Source: Aphanizomenon flos-aquae FACHB-1287
Lineage (GTDB): Bacteria > Cyanobacteriota > Cyanobacteriia > Cyanobacteriales > Nostocaceae
Reading direction: 5' to 3'
NCBI RefSeq assembly: GCF_014698755.1
Contig: NZ_JACJTO010000041.1
Location: 1 to 39,251 of the forward strand
Length of the DNA stretch: 39,251 nt
Shown here: piece after piece, positions 24,532-32,388 of the stretch
Numbering within the stretch: position 1 is the stretch's first letter
Layout: each line of letters starts with the position of its first letter
The notes under the pieces: generated by a model
The model's database searches: none
Told to the model about the DNA's origin: nothing
What the model saw: the letters and a program-made list of their open reading frames with translations, nothing else
Made by a program: the position numbers and the translations under genes

Positions 24532-25662
24532 ATGGCCCGAGACTATTATGAAACCCTGGGTGTCTCTCGTGACGCCGACAAAGAAGACATTAAACAGGCT
24601 TATCGCCGCCTAGCCCGAAAGTATCACCCAGATGTAAATAAAGAATCTGGGGCGGAAGAACGATTTAAGGAAATTAACCGCGCCTATGAAGTCCTGTCTG
24701 AACCAGAAGTTCGCGCTCGTTACGACCGCTTTGGTGAAGCTGGTATTTCCGGTGCGGCGGCGGCTGGTGCTGGTTTCCAAGACGTGGGTGATATGGGTGG
24801 TTTCGCCGATATCTTTGAAAGCATTTTCAGCGGCTTTGCTGGTGGACAACCCCAACAAAAACGGCGTGGTGGACCAACACGCGGTGATGATCTCCGCCTA
24901 GACCTAAAATTAGATTTTCGGGAAGCGGTATTTGGTGGAGAAAAAGAAATTCGCATTTCCCATTTAGAAACCTGTGAAACTTGTAATGGTTCTGGCGCTA
25001 AACCAGGAACCCGTCCTCGGACTTGCAGCACCTGTAATGGTTCAGGTCAAGTCAGACGGGCAACAAGAACCCCCTTTGGTAGTTTTACTCAAGTATCAAC
25101 TTGTCCCACCTGTGATGGCACAGGCACGGTTATAGAAGATAAATGTGATGCTTGTGACGGTAGAGGCGCGAACCAAGTTACAAAAAAACTCAAAATCAAT
25201 GTTCCCCCTGGTGTAGACAATGGCACAAGATTACGGATTTCCCAAGAAGGAGATGCGGGTCAACGTGGTGGGCCTCCCGGTGATTTATACGTCTACTTGT
25301 TCGTCAATGAAGATCAGGAATTTCACCGAGAAGGAATTAATATTAACTCGGAAATTAAAATTAGCTACCTGCAAGCGATTTTAGGTTGCCATTTAGAGGT
25401 AAATACTGTAGATGGTCCAGTAGAGTTAATTATTCCCCCTGGAACTCAACCGAATACGGTAATGAAATTAGAAAATCGTGGTGTCCCCCGTCTAGGTAAT
25501 CCTGTTAGTCGCGGTGATCATCTGTTAACGGTATTAATTGATATTCCCACCAAAATCCTCCCAGAAGAACGGGAACTACTGGAGAAACTGGCTAAAATTA
25601 AAGGAGATAGAATAGGTAAAGGCGGTTTAGAAGGATTCTTAGGAGGCTTGTTTAAGTCATGA
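24532..25662 (+). CDS. dnaJ: DnaJ (class I Hsp40 co-chaperone)
   Basis: Stimulates the ATPase of DnaK and delivers unfolded clients. The 376 residues contain a J domain with HPD at 32-34, a Gly/Phe-rich linker with extra Ala/Gly (70-105), four zinc-binding CxxCxGxG repeats (Cys pairs 148/151, 165/168, 191/194, 205/208) and the C-terminal client-binding domains. The last repeat is CDACDGRG. The order DnaJ, TusA-like, RsgA with overlapping ATGA junctions indicates one transcript. No grpE or dnaK lies in the 447 bases upstream, so this copy has its own promoter. Confidence 0.95.
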   Translation: MARDYYETLGVSRDADKEDIKQAYRRLARKYHPDVNKESGAEERFKEINRAYEVLSEPEVRARYDRFGEAGISGAAAAGAGFQDVGDMGGFADIFESIFSGFAGGQPQQKRRGGPTRGDDLRLDLKLDFREAVFGGEKEIRISHLETCETCNGSGAKPGTRPRTCSTCNGSGQVRRATRTPFGSFTQVSTCPTCDGTGTVIEDKCDACDGRGANQVTKKLKINVPPGVDNGTRLRISQEGDAGQRGGPPGDLYVYLFVNEDQEFHREGININSEIKISYLQAILGCHLEVNTVDGPVELIIPPGTQPNTVMKLENRGVPRLGNPVSRGDHLLTVLIDIPTKILPEERELLEKLAKIKGDRIGKGGLEGFLGGLFKS

Positions 25663-25916
25663 GTGGGTCTTCTGTATTAACCCCTGACGCTCAACTTGAT
25701 TTACGTGGTACTCCTTGTCCAATTAATTTTGTGCGGACAAAACTATATTTGGAAAAAATGCCACCGGGAGGTTTATTGGAAGTTTGGTTAGACCCAGGTG
25801 AACCGATAGAACAAGTTCCTGATAGCCTGACCATGGCTGGTTATCAAGTAGAACAAGTGACGGATTATTCTGGTTATTTTTCTCTAGTTGTCCGCCGTCC
25901 GGTCGCTGCTGCATGA
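25659..25916 (+). CDS. TusA-family sulfur carrier-like protein
   Basis: An 85-residue protein with the TusA/YeeD/SirA fold: [44 protein letters not shown]. The single cysteine (near residue 19) is the presumed persulfide site. The usual CPxP motif is CPIN here: the second proline is replaced by Asn. The ATG overlaps the dnaJ stop (ATGA, 25659-25662), and its own stop overlaps the rsgA start. Its partner in sulfur transfer is unknown. Confidence 0.82.
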   Translation: MSGSSVLTPDAQLDLRGTPCPINFVRTKLYLEKMPPGGLLEVWLDPGEPIEQVPDSLTMAGYQVEQVTDYSGYFSLVVRRPVAAA

Positions 25917-27031
25917 CCAGGGAAAATGTTTCTCCTAGACAGTTATTGGGTACGGTTGTAGCTGTACAGGCGAATTTCTATCGAGTGCAGATGGATGAGG
26001 TGGTAAGGAGTAAGGAGTCAGAAATAATAGCAGGTTTTTCCTCTCTGTCACCTTCTTCCCTCACCCCTGCCCCTATCCTCCTCTGTACTCGAAGAACACG
26101 CTTAAAAAAGATTGGTCAACAAGTGATGGTGGGCGATCGCGTAATCGTTGAAGAACCAGATTGGGCTGGAGGACGGGGGGCTGTGGCTGAGGTTTTACCC
26201 CGTCATAGCCAATTAAATCGCCCAGCGATCGCTAATGTAAATCAAATTCTGCTGGTGTTTGCTGTTGCAGATCCTCCCCTAGAACCTATACAATTAAGTA
26301 GATTTTTGATTAAAGCTGAATCTACGGGAGTTGATGTGCTATTATGTTTGAATAAATGTGATTTAGTTTCTGAGCAGGAAAAACAGCAAATTAATGACCG
26401 TCTCCTGGCTTGGGGTTATCAACCTTTATTTATTAGCGTTCAGAATCACATTAATATCAATCAAATAGCCACCTATTTGCAGGATAAAATTACAGTGATT
26501 GCTGGTCCTTCTGGTGTGGGAAAAACCAGCTTAATTAATAGTTTGATTCCCGATATTAACCTGCGCGTCGGTGAAGTTTCCGGTAAACTAGCCCGCGGTC
26601 GTCATACCACCCGTCATGTAGAATTGTTTGAAATGCCTACAGGTGGGTTATTAGCAGATACTCCCGGTTTTAATCAACCTGATTTGGATTGTGGCCCCCA
26701 AGAGTTAATTCACTATTTCCCAGAAGCAAGAGAACGCCTAGCAGCGGCTCATTGTCGCTTTAGTGATTGTATCCATAAAGATGAGCCAGACTGTGCTGTT
26801 AGTGGTGACTGGGAACGATATCAGCATTATTTAGAATTTTTAGATGATGCTTTAGCCCATCAAAACCAGACTAACCAACAAGCTGACCCCGAATCAAGTC
26901 TGAAATTAATATCTAAAGGTAAAGGTCAGAGTCAGTACGAACCAAAACTGGAAAGTAAAAAATATCGCCGAATTTCTCGTAAAACCCAATTACAAGACTT
27001 ACAGGAGTTATATCGAGAAAGTGAGGATTAA
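25913..27031 (+). CDS. rsgA: RsgA, ribosome small subunit-dependent GTPase
   Basis: Circularly permuted GTPase that checks late maturation of the 30S subunit. The 372 residues hold an N-terminal OB domain, G4 NKCD (147-150), G1 GPSGVGKT (198-205), G3 DTPG (249-252) and a zinc site C281, C286, H288, C294. Unusually, residues about 30-57 of the OB domain are a Ser/Pro-rich insert whose DNA begins with two AAGGAGT heptamers and continues with a pyrimidine-rich stretch like intergenic repeat DNA. Two HIP1 sites lie in the gene. The gene overlaps the tusA-like stop and its own stop overlaps that of mysD (convergent). Confidence 0.94.
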   Translation: MTRENVSPRQLLGTVVAVQANFYRVQMDEVVRSKESEIIAGFSSLSPSSLTPAPILLCTRRTRLKKIGQQVMVGDRVIVEEPDWAGGRGAVAEVLPRHSQLNRPAIANVNQILLVFAVADPPLEPIQLSRFLIKAESTGVDVLLCLNKCDLVSEQEKQQINDRLLAWGYQPLFISVQNHININQIATYLQDKITVIAGPSGVGKTSLINSLIPDINLRVGEVSGKLARGRHTTRHVELFEMPTGGLLADTPGFNQPDLDCGPQELIHYFPEARERLAAAHCRFSDCIHKDEPDCAVSGDWERYQHYLEFLDDALAHQNQTNQQADPESSLKLISKGKGQSQYEPKLESKKYRRISRKTQLQDLQELYRESED

Positions 27032-28047
27032 CCCAAAGTTTCATTAATAGCAATTATTAATAACTCATTGAGAGGGATTCCCGTGGCTTTGGCCATAGAG
27101 GAAATCACGCTTTTAGGCGCGAAAGAACAATATAAACCAGCTTCTAAAAACCAAGGTTCTCCGTTTGGATCAATGCGAAAATCAAATAAACTATAATGAC
27201 GACAACCTAAAGCTTGATGACACTTTTTAGCCATTTCCTGAACCTTTTGGGTGATGGGGTCATGCGTATTTACAATCCAAGCTTTTATATTATCTTTAGC
27301 GGTCAAATATAAGTTGCCATCATCTCCTTGTTGGAGTTTATCAGCATAGTTGCGGATGGGTTTGTGAGAGTTTACTAGATACTCTTCTAATGGTAAACCC
27401 ACTAATTCTCCATCTTTAACAATAATACCACATCTGACTTCTCGACCAAGTTCGATGTATTCTTCTACAATCACTTCCTTTGCATATTCAAACCCTGTCT
27501 TTAAAGCAGTTTCGTATTCAGTAGCATCTTTAACTAAAGTTACTCCTAGAGAGTTATCGGAACTTGCAGGTTTAACGACTGCTGGAGGTTTAATGGTGGG
27601 AATGTCTCCAGAACGCAGAATTTCTCCACGAGGAACTTTTACCCCTGCTGCGGCAACAATGGCTTTTGCTCTGGCTTTATGGGCTGTTATGGCCATAATA
27701 TCTGGAGTATTACCTATGTAGGGAATTTTGAGCAAATCCAATAGGGAGCGGTAGTGAGTCATTCCCGGAATACAAAACATTTGTGGTAATACCAAATCAA
27801 TGTTTCGCGCTGTTAGAAACTCTATAGCTTTAAATAGAGACATAGGTTTTGTGATAGCAATATCTTCTGAACTTAGAGAAGGGGGAAATCTCCACAAAAG
27901 ATCAGGTGTAATGTATGCAATTTCAAAATCATAGAGTAATTGATCTGCTATTCCTGTTAAACAATCTTGAGCGTAAAGACGCGATAAATTACAGTAAAAA
28001 TCATTTTGTGCTGATCCAACTAAATGAAGAATACGAAGTTTTGACAT
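27028..28047 (-). CDS. mysD: MysD, D-Ala-D-Ala ligase-like enzyme of MAA synthesis
   Basis: ATP-grasp ligase that attaches a second amino acid to mycosporine-glycine, giving shinorine, porphyra-334 or related UV sunscreens. The 339 residues show a D-Ala ligase-type N-terminus (LRILHLVGSAQNDFY), a PAVVKPASSDNSLGVTLV ATP-binding loop, VIVEEYIELGREVRCGII, and FDFRIDPNGEPWFLEAGLYC with the Mg-binding acidic residues. The usual ligase Asn is replaced by Ala-Gly in EAGLYCSF. An AGAGGA ribosome site at 28057-28062 precedes the ATG. It is the last gene of the mysABCD set and no NRPS-like mysE is present. The stop overlaps the rsgA stop on the opposite strand. Which amino acid is added cannot be read. 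Confidence 0.88.
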   Translation of the reverse strand: MSKLRILHLVGSAQNDFYCNLSRLYAQDCLTGIADQLLYDFEIAYITPDLLWRFPPSLSSEDIAITKPMSLFKAIEFLTARNIDLVLPQMFCIPGMTHYRSLLDLLKIPYIGNTPDIMAITAHKARAKAIVAAAGVKVPRGEILRSGDIPTIKPPAVVKPASSDNSLGVTLVKDATEYETALKTGFEYAKEVIVEEYIELGREVRCGIIVKDGELVGLPLEEYLVNSHKPIRNYADKLQQGDDGNLYLTAKDNIKAWIVNTHDPITQKVQEMAKKCHQALGCRHYSLFDFRIDPNGEPWFLEAGLYCSFAPKSVISSMAKATGIPLNELLIIAINETLG

Positions 28048-28107
28048 AATTTATTTTCCTCTCTAATCTTTAATTATGACATTCAGTTTGAATTTTGTTT
28101 AAAATTA

Positions 28108-29436
28108 CTAATCACCACCTATTTCCACCAACTTACCAATATTAAAATCTATTTTTACCCAACTTTTTAATTTTAATAGATTTTGTAGTAATAATAAAGT
28201 AATTTGCCAATGATGAACCATTAAAAATGGTAAAGGATCATCTCCTTGAAAAATAGCATCTGTACCTGCAGTAATTTTATTTAACCACGATTTTAATTGA
28301 GCCAAAGAACGAATTCCTGTAAATCTCCAAAGTTCATGATATAACCAATAAGTTGGTTTACTGGTTGCTAAAGGTTCTATATGTGGTTGATTTTCACTAG
28401 CTTTTAAATAAGCATCTGCTAACCCTGGATGATTATAAAACATAGTAATTGCGGTGTGAGTGCGGGGGTTACACTCAATTGGGTAAACTTTACCATCTTT
28501 TGTTTGGATAAAATCAAAAGAAATTTGTCCAGTTAAGTTTAATGATTTGACAAAATGTTTAACCCATTGAAATATTTCTGGGTTATCAATTTGTTCATAA
28601 TTAATTTGAAAAGGAGAAGATTTAGAACAACAATGTAAACGAATTTCTCCATTTCTAACGGTGCTGTGAGTACAATATTCTTGTCCCTTGACAAATTCCT
28701 GCATTACCCAAGGTCTTTCTGCACTAATTGGTAAGCTTTTGATATATTCTTCCATTCCTTCAAAGGGTAATTTCGTCATATCTAATCGAGTTACAGAATC
28801 ATATTTAATGCTTTTGAGTAAGTAGCGACTATGATCTTTTGTAAAGTCAAAATTGAGGATTTGCTCTGGGGAAGTAATCAAAAATGCTTTTGGTGCTGTT
28901 AAACCTAAATTCCGCGCTTGATCACATAAACTAAATTTATCATCTAATATTTTGGTCATCTCAGAATCAAAATGAAATACTTCACAATGGGGAGATAAAA
29001 TGGGTTTTGCTAAGGAATCATAATAACTTGCTACGGGACTAGAAACAGGAATAAATACATCTATATTTTCTGCTTTGACAATATTTAATAATCCTTGCAA
29101 ATAGCCATTTGCATCTTTTTCTGGTGCGGGTACTGTAAAGAATTTTGTCACTGCGTTAGAAAATTGATGTCCTGATAACCAATATTTGTGAGTTTCTACC
29201 ATAAATACTTTATGTCCAGCGCGATGAAAAGAACGCGCAAGTTGTAAAGATTTTGTCATTTTTCCTCCTGTTAAGAGGATGTTTTGAGGATTTTCACAAA
29301 TAATCTTTTTCTGAAAAGGAAGGGTGAGGAAATTAATAATTAAGGAAATGAGGACAATAATTAAATTAATCGGTAAAATCAAAGAGAGTAAAAGCAAAGT
29401 TCCCAGAGTTTGAAATAGAGAAATAATCGACTTCAT
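28108..29436 (-). CDS. mysC: MysC, ATP-grasp ligase making mycosporine-glycine
   Basis: Couples glycine to 4-deoxygadusol, giving mycosporine-glycine. The 442-residue protein begins with a strongly hydrophobic stretch (about residues 5-42, LGTLLLLSLILPINLIIVLI), which should anchor it in a membrane. The ATP-grasp core follows: NILLTGGKMTKSLQLARSFH, VFIPVSSPVASYY, DDKFSLCDQARNLGL, WVMQEFVKGQEYCTHS and FDFIQTKDGKVYPIECNPRTHT, the Mg-binding ECNPR block. It lies between mysB and mysD on the minus strand, 60 bases before mysD; the 115-base gap after mysB carries two hairpin repeats. Confidence 0.9.
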   Translation of the reverse strand: MKSIISLFQTLGTLLLLSLILPINLIIVLISLIINFLTLPFQKKIICENPQNILLTGGKMTKSLQLARSFHRAGHKVFMVETHKYWLSGHQFSNAVTKFFTVPAPEKDANGYLQGLLNIVKAENIDVFIPVSSPVASYYDSLAKPILSPHCEVFHFDSEMTKILDDKFSLCDQARNLGLTAPKAFLITSPEQILNFDFTKDHSRYLLKSIKYDSVTRLDMTKLPFEGMEEYIKSLPISAERPWVMQEFVKGQEYCTHSTVRNGEIRLHCCSKSSPFQINYEQIDNPEIFQWVKHFVKSLNLTGQISFDFIQTKDGKVYPIECNPRTHTAITMFYNHPGLADAYLKASENQPHIEPLATSKPTYWLYHELWRFTGIRSLAQLKSWLNKITAGTDAIFQGDDPLPFLMVHHWQITLLLLQNLLKLKSWVKIDFNIGKLVEIGGD

Positions 29437-29463
29437 AATTTTGTGGTAAATAGAATTATGTAG

Positions 29464-29544
29464 GTTGGGTTGACGGAAGAAAACCCAACATTTTATGAAA
29501 TTTGTAGAGTGTTGGGTTGCGCTGTCGCTTAACCCAATCTACAA
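29464..29544. repeat. Two hairpin repeats between mysB and mysC
   Basis: First hairpin: GTTGGGTT (29464-29471) with AACCCAAC (29482-29489). Second: TTGTAGA (29502-29508) with TCTACAA (29538-29544), enclosing TTGGGTT/AACCCAA and an inner GCG/CGC. Both belong to the common cyanobacterial TAGGTTGGGTT class of intergenic repeats. They would form in the mys transcript and could lower expression of mysC and mysD relative to mysA and mysB. Confidence 0.85.
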
Positions 29545-29551
29545 TTTTGTG

Positions 29552-30385
29552 TTATTTACGTTTGATGATGGTTAAACCATCTCGTAATGGTAAAATGACC
29601 TGTTCAACTCTTGGATCTGCGGCTACAATTTGATTGAATTGTGCTATAGCTTCTCCGTTAGCTGTTCTCTTTGCTGGGACTAAATAAGGTTGTCCTTGGA
29701 GGAGGGTATTATCTACAAAAATAAAACCATTTTCAGCCAGGAGTCCGGTATTTAAAAGTAAGTTGAAGTAATCAACATACTCTTTTTTATCAGCGTCTAT
29801 GAAGACTAAATCAAAGGTTTCTCCTGCATTTGCTAATTCGCGTAATGTTTGTAAAGCAGGAGCAACTTTAACTTTGATTTTACTACCGTGGAGAGAAGTT
29901 TGAAAACAGTTTTTAGCAAACTCGGCCACATAATCATCCACTTCACAGGCAATAATATCACCATCTGCGGGTAAAGCTTCCGCCATTGCTAAAGCCGAAT
30001 ATCCGGTAAACATTCCTATTTCTAGAATGCGTTTAGCTTTAGTCATGGACACAAACATTTTTAAAGTTTGTCCTTCAATATGTCCAGAAAGCATTTCTTG
30101 TTCTAACTGACGGACTGTTTCTCCATCATCAAATCTCTGACTCCAATCTTCAGAAGCTGTTTTTTTTGCTAAAGTTGCTAAAGCTGGAGATTCATTGGTT
30201 GTATGTTTATCCAAATAAGGATCAATTCCAGATGCTAAGTCATAGACTTTTTGTAAAGAAGCCGCAAGTTCATCAGAAACATTTTCCTGCTTGGCTATTT
30301 TCAAAGTTGTTTCTAGTTCTTCAACTAAAATACCCAAGGGAGTAACCGGTCTAGGAGTAATAGATTTCACTAAAGTTTCAGTCAT
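29552..30385 (-). CDS. mysB: MysB, O-methyltransferase of MAA synthesis
   Basis: SAM-dependent methyltransferase turning demethyl-4-deoxygadusol into 4-deoxygadusol. It is a catechol-OMT-type protein: EIGMFTGYSALAMA (122-135), the acidic CEVDDY strand, FDLVFIDADKKEYVDY (about 192-206, metal and substrate site) and VDNTLLQG (224-231). I use ATG 30385 (277 residues); the open frame reaches a TTG at 30400. It follows mysA after 18 bases, so it is co-transcribed. Length and motifs are typical. Confidence 0.92.
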   Translation of the reverse strand: MTETLVKSITPRPVTPLGILVEELETTLKIAKQENVSDELAASLQKVYDLASGIDPYLDKHTTNESPALATLAKKTASEDWSQRFDDGETVRQLEQEMLSGHIEGQTLKMFVSMTKAKRILEIGMFTGYSALAMAEALPADGDIIACEVDDYVAEFAKNCFQTSLHGSKIKVKVAPALQTLRELANAGETFDLVFIDADKKEYVDYFNLLLNTGLLAENGFIFVDNTLLQGQPYLVPAKRTANGEAIAQFNQIVAADPRVEQVILPLRDGLTIIKRK

Positions 30386-30403
30386 TTTTATTATTTCCAA
30401 CTC

Positions 30404-31768
30404 CTATTCCAAACCCAAATCACTAAGATACATTTCTATTCCTGCACCATGATTAGGTAATGTGCTACATACGGCTTTATGTGCTGCGACCGCAGTTTCG
30501 AGTAATTCGGGGGGAACTTCTTGGATATAGTCACAAGCACCAATACCACCTCTAGGAACAGGGGCCCAAAGTCCACCGTCTCCACGCTTGCGACGCATAT
30601 TTTTTTGACCTTCAATCATCAGGTCCATATCTTCGAGAATAGGATGATAAACAGTTAAACCAAGAGACTGACATAATGCAATAATGCGATCGCGGTCTTC
30701 TGATTTTAACCAATTCATTTCCACAGCTAAAGTTGCACCAAAAGCCATACCAGTAGTCACCGCGTGACCGTGCATCATTTTCACCGCAGGTTCAAATCGG
30801 GGACTCCAAGTATGTCCATAACCATGGGGACGATCTTGATAAGTCTCAAACATATTCGTTCCCTCATGCTTCATATAAGAGAACAATGCTCGATAAATAA
30901 TATCGTCTGCAATTTCTGCTAACTCCTGATTTTCTCCTAAAGTTGCAAAGTGAGTTTCAATTAAACGAGATCCGTATTTTTCCAACAATTCAAACAAAAC
31001 AGCATCATCGGTAATGGCCATTTTAATAATTTCCGCTATTCCATTACGGATATGACCAGTAGCCAAAGTGCGGAAGAAACTCCGGTCAACTAAAGTGAGT
31101 ACAGGAGGATGATAAGCACCAATACTGTTCTTGAACTGCTTACCGTTGGTGCAGGTGCGAGGTGAAGGACCAGCATCAATAGCTGCAACTACAGTCGTCC
31201 CGACCATAACATAAGGAGTCCGTCGGTGTTGTAAAGCACAAGCTAACCCAGCGACATCACTAAGAACACCACCACCAATAATTAGAACAGGTTCGCTGCG
31301 GGAAACATCACAACCATCTTTCCCTAAATACCCTAGAATGCGATGGACTGTTTCTGGGGTTTTATCTACTTCCCAAGCCCGAAAAGCCATCATTTCTAAA
31401 GGAATTTCATGAGCATCAAAATATTTACGAACCTGCTCACCATACAACTCATTAACTGTTTGGTCAATTACTGCTACACAACGACCAAGACTGTTATAAA
31501 TATTAGCTAAAATCTCATTTTCAGGCTTAAAAACCCCTTCTACAACCTTGACTTCTGAGGTGAGCGTGAAATTAGCAGTAACCTCAAAAGAACGCCCATC
31601 TTTTTTATGTGCTATTTCCCCTGAACCTCTGTACCAACTGGATGTTAGATACTTTTCCCCATGAGTGAGTTTAATAATATTTGGTTCTGTTTGATTAGCA
31701 AATTTTCCTGTATCTACTGCTAATTCATCTGTGACTTCTGGGGTTGGTAATATGCTGTGTGGACTCAT
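30404..31768 (-). CDS. mysA: MysA, demethyl-4-deoxygadusol synthase
   Basis: Sugar phosphate cyclase of the dehydroquinate synthase superfamily that makes demethyl-4-deoxygadusol from sedoheptulose-7-phosphate. The 454-residue protein shows the NAD motif VLIIGGGVLSDVAGL (161-175), TTVVAAIDAGPSPRTC (191-206), NGIAEIIKMAI with a metal-ligand Glu246, HGYGHTWSP (315-323) and MMHGHAVTTGMAFG (331-344) supplying histidine ligands. The following mysB methyltransferase favours demethyl-deoxygadusol synthase over the related epi-valiolone synthase. It is the first gene of the minus-strand mysABCD operon. Its promoter must lie in the 620-base gap shared with the GH57 gene. Confidence 0.92.
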   Translation of the reverse strand: MSPHSILPTPEVTDELAVDTGKFANQTEPNIIKLTHGEKYLTSSWYRGSGEIAHKKDGRSFEVTANFTLTSEVKVVEGVFKPENEILANIYNSLGRCVAVIDQTVNELYGEQVRKYFDAHEIPLEMMAFRAWEVDKTPETVHRILGYLGKDGCDVSRSEPVLIIGGGVLSDVAGLACALQHRRTPYVMVGTTVVAAIDAGPSPRTCTNGKQFKNSIGAYHPPVLTLVDRSFFRTLATGHIRNGIAEIIKMAITDDAVLFELLEKYGSRLIETHFATLGENQELAEIADDIIYRALFSYMKHEGTNMFETYQDRPHGYGHTWSPRFEPAVKMMHGHAVTTGMAFGATLAVEMNWLKSEDRDRIIALCQSLGLTVYHPILEDMDLMIEGQKNMRRKRGDGGLWAPVPRGGIGACDYIQEVPPELLETAVAAHKAVCSTLPNHGAGIEMYLSDLGLE

Positions 31769-32388
31769 CTAAAATGCCTTATCCTGATTATTGATATTTG
31801 CAAAAATGGAATTAAAAAAACTGCTTTTCTTGGAATAGCTCAACTTGAACAGTTCTTTCTTTTAACAAAATCGCCACGATGAACTGATACTTAAAAGTTC
31901 ACAAAATTATTTTGCTAACTAGTTGGCTGGATAGCAAGTAAATTTACTCTCAACTTTAATCAAGAAAGTAACAAAAAATTAAGTTTTCTAATCTTGGCTG
32001 GTGGTTTGGGAGTAAATAATGAAATTTTATTACTTTTGTTTAAATTAACACTTTATTGCCGCTGATAGTTTATGTAAACTTTATGTATTAGTTAAATTAA
32101 TGAAAAATCTTTTTGCCTAAGATAATTTAAATAGATTTAGTGATTTAAATCCTTGTCAAAAAGAATATATTATGGTACTGGTAATCAGCGAAAAAAGATA
32201 TTTTAGTGAAAACGAGCGAAAAAAAGTCAAGTAAGTTACTTTGGACCCAGTCCTGACAACTATCTACCCCTAGATTGCTTGTTCTGATAAAACTTCTTTC
32301 ACAAACCCAATATCATCTTAAAATATTCTTAATTTCCCCACACAGACTTTTTTGTCTGTAACCCCCAAGTACCACACAGAAAAATATT
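31769..32388. other. Divergent control region between mysA and the GH57 gene
   Basis: 620 AT-rich bases with no supported gene. On the minus strand TTGACT with TAAAAT 19 bases later (around 32195-32230) might be a mysA promoter, giving a leader of about 400 bases; the spacing is poor. There is a short palindrome AAGTAA-G-TTACTT at 32229-32241 and a hairpin at 32342-32359 near the GH57 start. Light or UV control of mys is expected, but no known operator is recognised. Confidence 0.4.
32342..32359 (+). promoter_or_regulatory. Leader hairpin upstream of the GH57 gene
   Basis: ACAGAC and GTCTGT form a perfect 6-bp stem around TTTTTT, ending 29 bases before the GH57 ATG. It could lie in the 5' leader. 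No classic ribosome site stands between it and the ATG. Confidence 0.3.
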
